Below, piece after piece: positions 62,309 through 64,000 of a stretch of 64,000 nucleotides of DNA. The notes under the pieces were generated by a model, which saw only the letters and a program-made list of their open reading frames with translations, ran no database searches and was not told the origin of the DNA. This stretch comes from Cyanobacteriota bacterium. GTDB taxonomy: Bacteria > Cyanobacteriota > Cyanobacteriia > CACIAM-69d. The first letter of the stretch is position 1, and the number at the start of each line of letters is the position of its first letter. The stretch covers positions 124,001 to 188,000 of the forward strand of contig JAKRSF010000007.1 in the NCBI GenBank assembly GCA_022402445.1. Reading direction: 5' to 3'. The translations under genes and the position numbers were made by a program.

Positions 62309-63673
62309 CTAGGATGGCCAACCGCTGAGGCGGGCGGTGGCGGTGGCGAGGCCCTGGCGATCGCCGACGTTGCCGGGGAAGAGGACGACGGGCAGGTGGG
62401 GGTAGCGATCGTGGTCGGGGTCGGTGCGCACGACGGAGACGCCGGGGAGGATTTGCCCCAACAGGCGGGCCGATCGCAGGGCGAGCCCTTGGCTGAGGGT
62501 GTCGTTGGAGGTGATGCCGCCTTTGCTGATCAGGAAGGCGATGTCGGTGGGGAGGCCCCGCAAAATGTCCATGAGTAGGGCGGAGACGGCGACGCCGAAG
62601 CTGAGGCGGCTTTCGATGCTGTCAAACTGCAATTCTTCGCGGCTGGTGTAGATGACGGGGGTTTGGCCGGCGCTCCAGCGATCGCGGACGGTGGTGAGGA
62701 TTTCTTGACAAAGGGTTTCGGCACTGTCCCCCTGGCGCAGGCGTTCGACGGCCACCTCGATCGCGGCGACCTGGGGCAGTTCTAAGAGGGCTTCTAGTTG
62801 CTCCGTGGTTTTACGGACATGGGAACCGACCAGGACGGCTCCGGGGCGATCGCTGCGGGCGAAGCGGGCCATGGCTTCGGGGGGGGTGGGCTGGGGGGGC
62901 AGGGCGGCGAGGGAGGTCAAAATACTGGCGGCGCTTCGGAACAAAAACCGTTTGCCCTGGGCGGTGGCGGCGATCGCGGCCTGGGCGAATCCATCGAGGT
63001 CCGTTTGCACTTCCCCATCGACGGCGACGCAGCGGTTTTCCGTCAGGGCCATCAGGCGCGGGGCGAGGCCCTCGGGCGATCGCAGATCCGCTAAGCTAAA
63101 CCGTTCTACGGCGTCGGCGGGGATGCGGCCCCCGGTTTTTTCCTCCACGTAGGCAGGAAGGAAACTGTGGCGGTAGCCGAAGACGGAATCCTTGGCAAAT
63201 TCCGTTTCGTGGACGGGCACATCGCGATCGCCCACCCGCAGGTAATGCACGCCGTCGCGGGTGATGCGGCCCCCTTCAAAAAAGGCCGGGATGGCGAAAT
63301 GGGCGTCAAAGGGGCCAAGCTCGTCCGCGATCGCATCCGTCTCGACCGGATAGTGGCCCCGCAGGGTGGAGTCGGAGCGGCTGACAATCAGAAAATCCGC
63401 GATCGCCTCCGCCGCCAGGGCCACCTTGAGGTTGCGGCACACTTCTCGGGTGGTGCGATCAGCCTGCTCCGGCGTCATCGCCCGCGTATTCGCCAGAATG
63501 AAAAAAATCGGTGCCTCATCCCGCAACCCCAGCCGCAGGGTGTCCACATCCCAACGCATCAGCAGCAGACAGCTATGGACCGTCTGGGAACCGGTGGGAT
63601 CGTCATCAATCACAATGATTTTCGGGCGGCGCAAATCGGTCACGGACTGCGTTGAAGCCATCATTGAAGCCAT
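62309..63673 (-). CDS. Four-carbon acid sugar kinase family (DUF1537) protein
   Basis: A 454-residue DUF1537/Otn kinase-like protein. The N-terminal domain starts KIIVIDDDPTGSQTVHSCLL with the conserved DDDPTG motif, then ANTRAM and SRSDSTLRGHYPVETDAI; the C-terminal nucleotide-binding domain has FLISKGGITSNDTLSQGLAL and the final VLFPGNVGD. Characterised relatives phosphorylate D-threonate, D-erythronate or 3-oxo-tetronate; the substrate here is unknown. Start ATG 63673 is used; ATG 63661 and a downstream one are alternatives. It is separated from the right-edge gene by about 100 bases. Confidence 0.88.
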   Translation of the reverse strand: MASMMASTQSVTDLRRPKIIVIDDDPTGSQTVHSCLLLMRWDVDTLRLGLRDEAPIFFILANTRAMTPEQADRTTREVCRNLKVALAAEAIADFLIVSRSDSTLRGHYPVETDAIADELGPFDAHFAIPAFFEGGRITRDGVHYLRVGDRDVPVHETEFAKDSVFGYRHSFLPAYVEEKTGGRIPADAVERFSLADLRSPEGLAPRLMALTENRCVAVDGEVQTDLDGFAQAAIAATAQGKRFLFRSAASILTSLAALPPQPTPPEAMARFARSDRPGAVLVGSHVRKTTEQLEALLELPQVAAIEVAVERLRQGDSAETLCQEILTTVRDRWSAGQTPVIYTSREELQFDSIESRLSFGVAVSALLMDILRGLPTDIAFLISKGGITSNDTLSQGLALRSARLLGQILPGVSVVRTDPDHDRYPHLPVVLFPGNVGDRQGLATATARLSGWPS

Positions 63674-63779
63674 GGTTTAGCACATCCTCAGGGCTAGGGC
63701 GTTGCGATCGCGGGGGCAGGATCTTTTAGCGTACCGCTTTCTCCCGGCCCCTCAGCGGTGGATCCCTCAACCCATTGCC

Positions 63780-64000
63780 CTAGGGCGCGATCGCGTCCCA
63801 GCAGGTGCCCGACTGAAATTCATTGCGCTCCAGGTGGGGCCATTCCTGCCGCAGGTAGCGCCACAGCCGTTCATTGTGGGGCTGAAAATAGGCTTGCAAT
63901 TGCATCCGCTGGCCCGGTTCCGGCGGCGCATAATCTCCTGCATTATGGGCTTCAAAGGGGCCAAACTCAAAAGGTTCTAGCCCTAGAAAACTCGTCACGC
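63780..64000 (-). CDS. Probable sulfotransferase, C-terminal fragment (truncated by window)
   Basis: A 73-residue visible C-terminus whose frame continues past the right edge, so its start is not in the window (the GTG at 63998 is probably internal). The pattern MQLQAYFQPHNERLWRYL resembles the C-terminal helix of sulfotransferases (FxPHNxRL), which contribute to PAPS-binding enzymes. The upstream part YAPPEPGQR fits the preceding loop. Its catalytic P-loop would lie outside the window. The call is tentative. Confidence 0.55.
   Translation of the reverse strand, partial: VTSFLGLEPFEFGPFEAHNAGDYAPPEPGQRMQLQAYFQPHNERLWRYLRQEWPHLERNEFQSGTCWDAIAP

Larger units (their letters stand above)
1..64000. 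repeat. HIP1 palindromes (GCGATCGC) throughout
   Basis: The octamer GCGATCGC and its core CGATCG occur several times per kilobase on average, in coding and intergenic DNA; one copy is at 782-789 and clusters occur near 6235-6250. HIP1 over-representation is an established hallmark of many cyanobacterial genomes. Stretches that lack it, notably the gene at 3148-4023 and the gene at 50590-51015, stand out as possibly acquired or fast-diverging. Confidence 0.95.

Overview
The window is cyanobacterial chromosome. The octamer GCGATCGC (HIP1), a hallmark of many cyanobacterial genomes, occurs on both strands through nearly every gene. Several genes belong to cyanobacterial or plastid families: Ycf46, Ycf35 (DUF1257), DUF3288, DUF2949, DUF2499, DHNA-CoA thioesterase and PEP-CTERM surface proteins. 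DNA is GC-rich and gene-dense. No transposase, integrase, CRISPR array, rRNA or plasmid gene was seen, so this looks like ordinary chromosome with a few locally odd genes. The species cannot be named from the sequence.

Layout. 1-2030: ATPase (left-truncated) and MCE/MlaD subunit of a lipid-trafficking ABC system. 2059-5230: Uma2 protein, DUF3288, an AT-richer HIP1-free GIY-YIG protein that looks acquired, and a GNAT-like protein. 5378-7630: pdxA, low-molecular-weight phosphatase, YbaB. 7732-11577: family 2 glycosyltransferase with TPR-like tail, MORN protein, Ala/Pro/Lys-rich small protein. 11586-20068: six minus-strand genes packed as an operon (methyltransferase, two paralogous polytopic proteins flanking a GT39-type glycosyltransferase, rsmE, TPR-like protein). 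20276-28061: M1 aminopeptidase, CBS/GAF/PAS sensor with no output domain, PEP-CTERM protein, conserved unknown. 28179-34443: YdcF-like protein, recJ, flavin reductase, then RHH protein-ycf46-ycf35. 34621-42770: DHNA-CoA thioesterase, alpha/beta-hydrolase-like protein without the usual serine, PhnD-type binding protein, class II aldolase, tRNA-Lys(UUU), GT2, YbjN, glmU, ndk. 43040-50528: DUF4349 lipoprotein, DUF2949, tldD, DMT permease, msrA, RCK-channel protein with a non-canonical filter. 50590-54150: small membrane protein and two tandem exosortase-type surface proteins sharing 404 identical bases. 54449-64000: DUF2499, exported FAD oxidoreductase, Uma2, D-ribulokinase-like FGGY kinase, orphan OmpR regulator, pentapeptide-repeat protein, DUF1537 kinase and the C-terminus of a probable sulfotransferase cut by the right edge.

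Recurring structure. A palindrome of the form CAAGGGGCTTAAGCCCCTTG recurs just after genes and twice contains or abuts a stop codon, so it probably serves as a 3' end or terminator element. A motif GTTTCGTGAACC lies at nearly the same distance (about 116-118 bases) before both tandem surface-protein genes and again before tldD.

The most unusual items are the tandem surface-protein pair (gene conversion plus a Tyr/Thr-rich insertion), the glycosyltransferase operon with duplicated uncharacterised polytopic proteins, the outputless sensor, and the channel-like protein lacking a TVGYGD filter. I see no complete system that I can claim is new.
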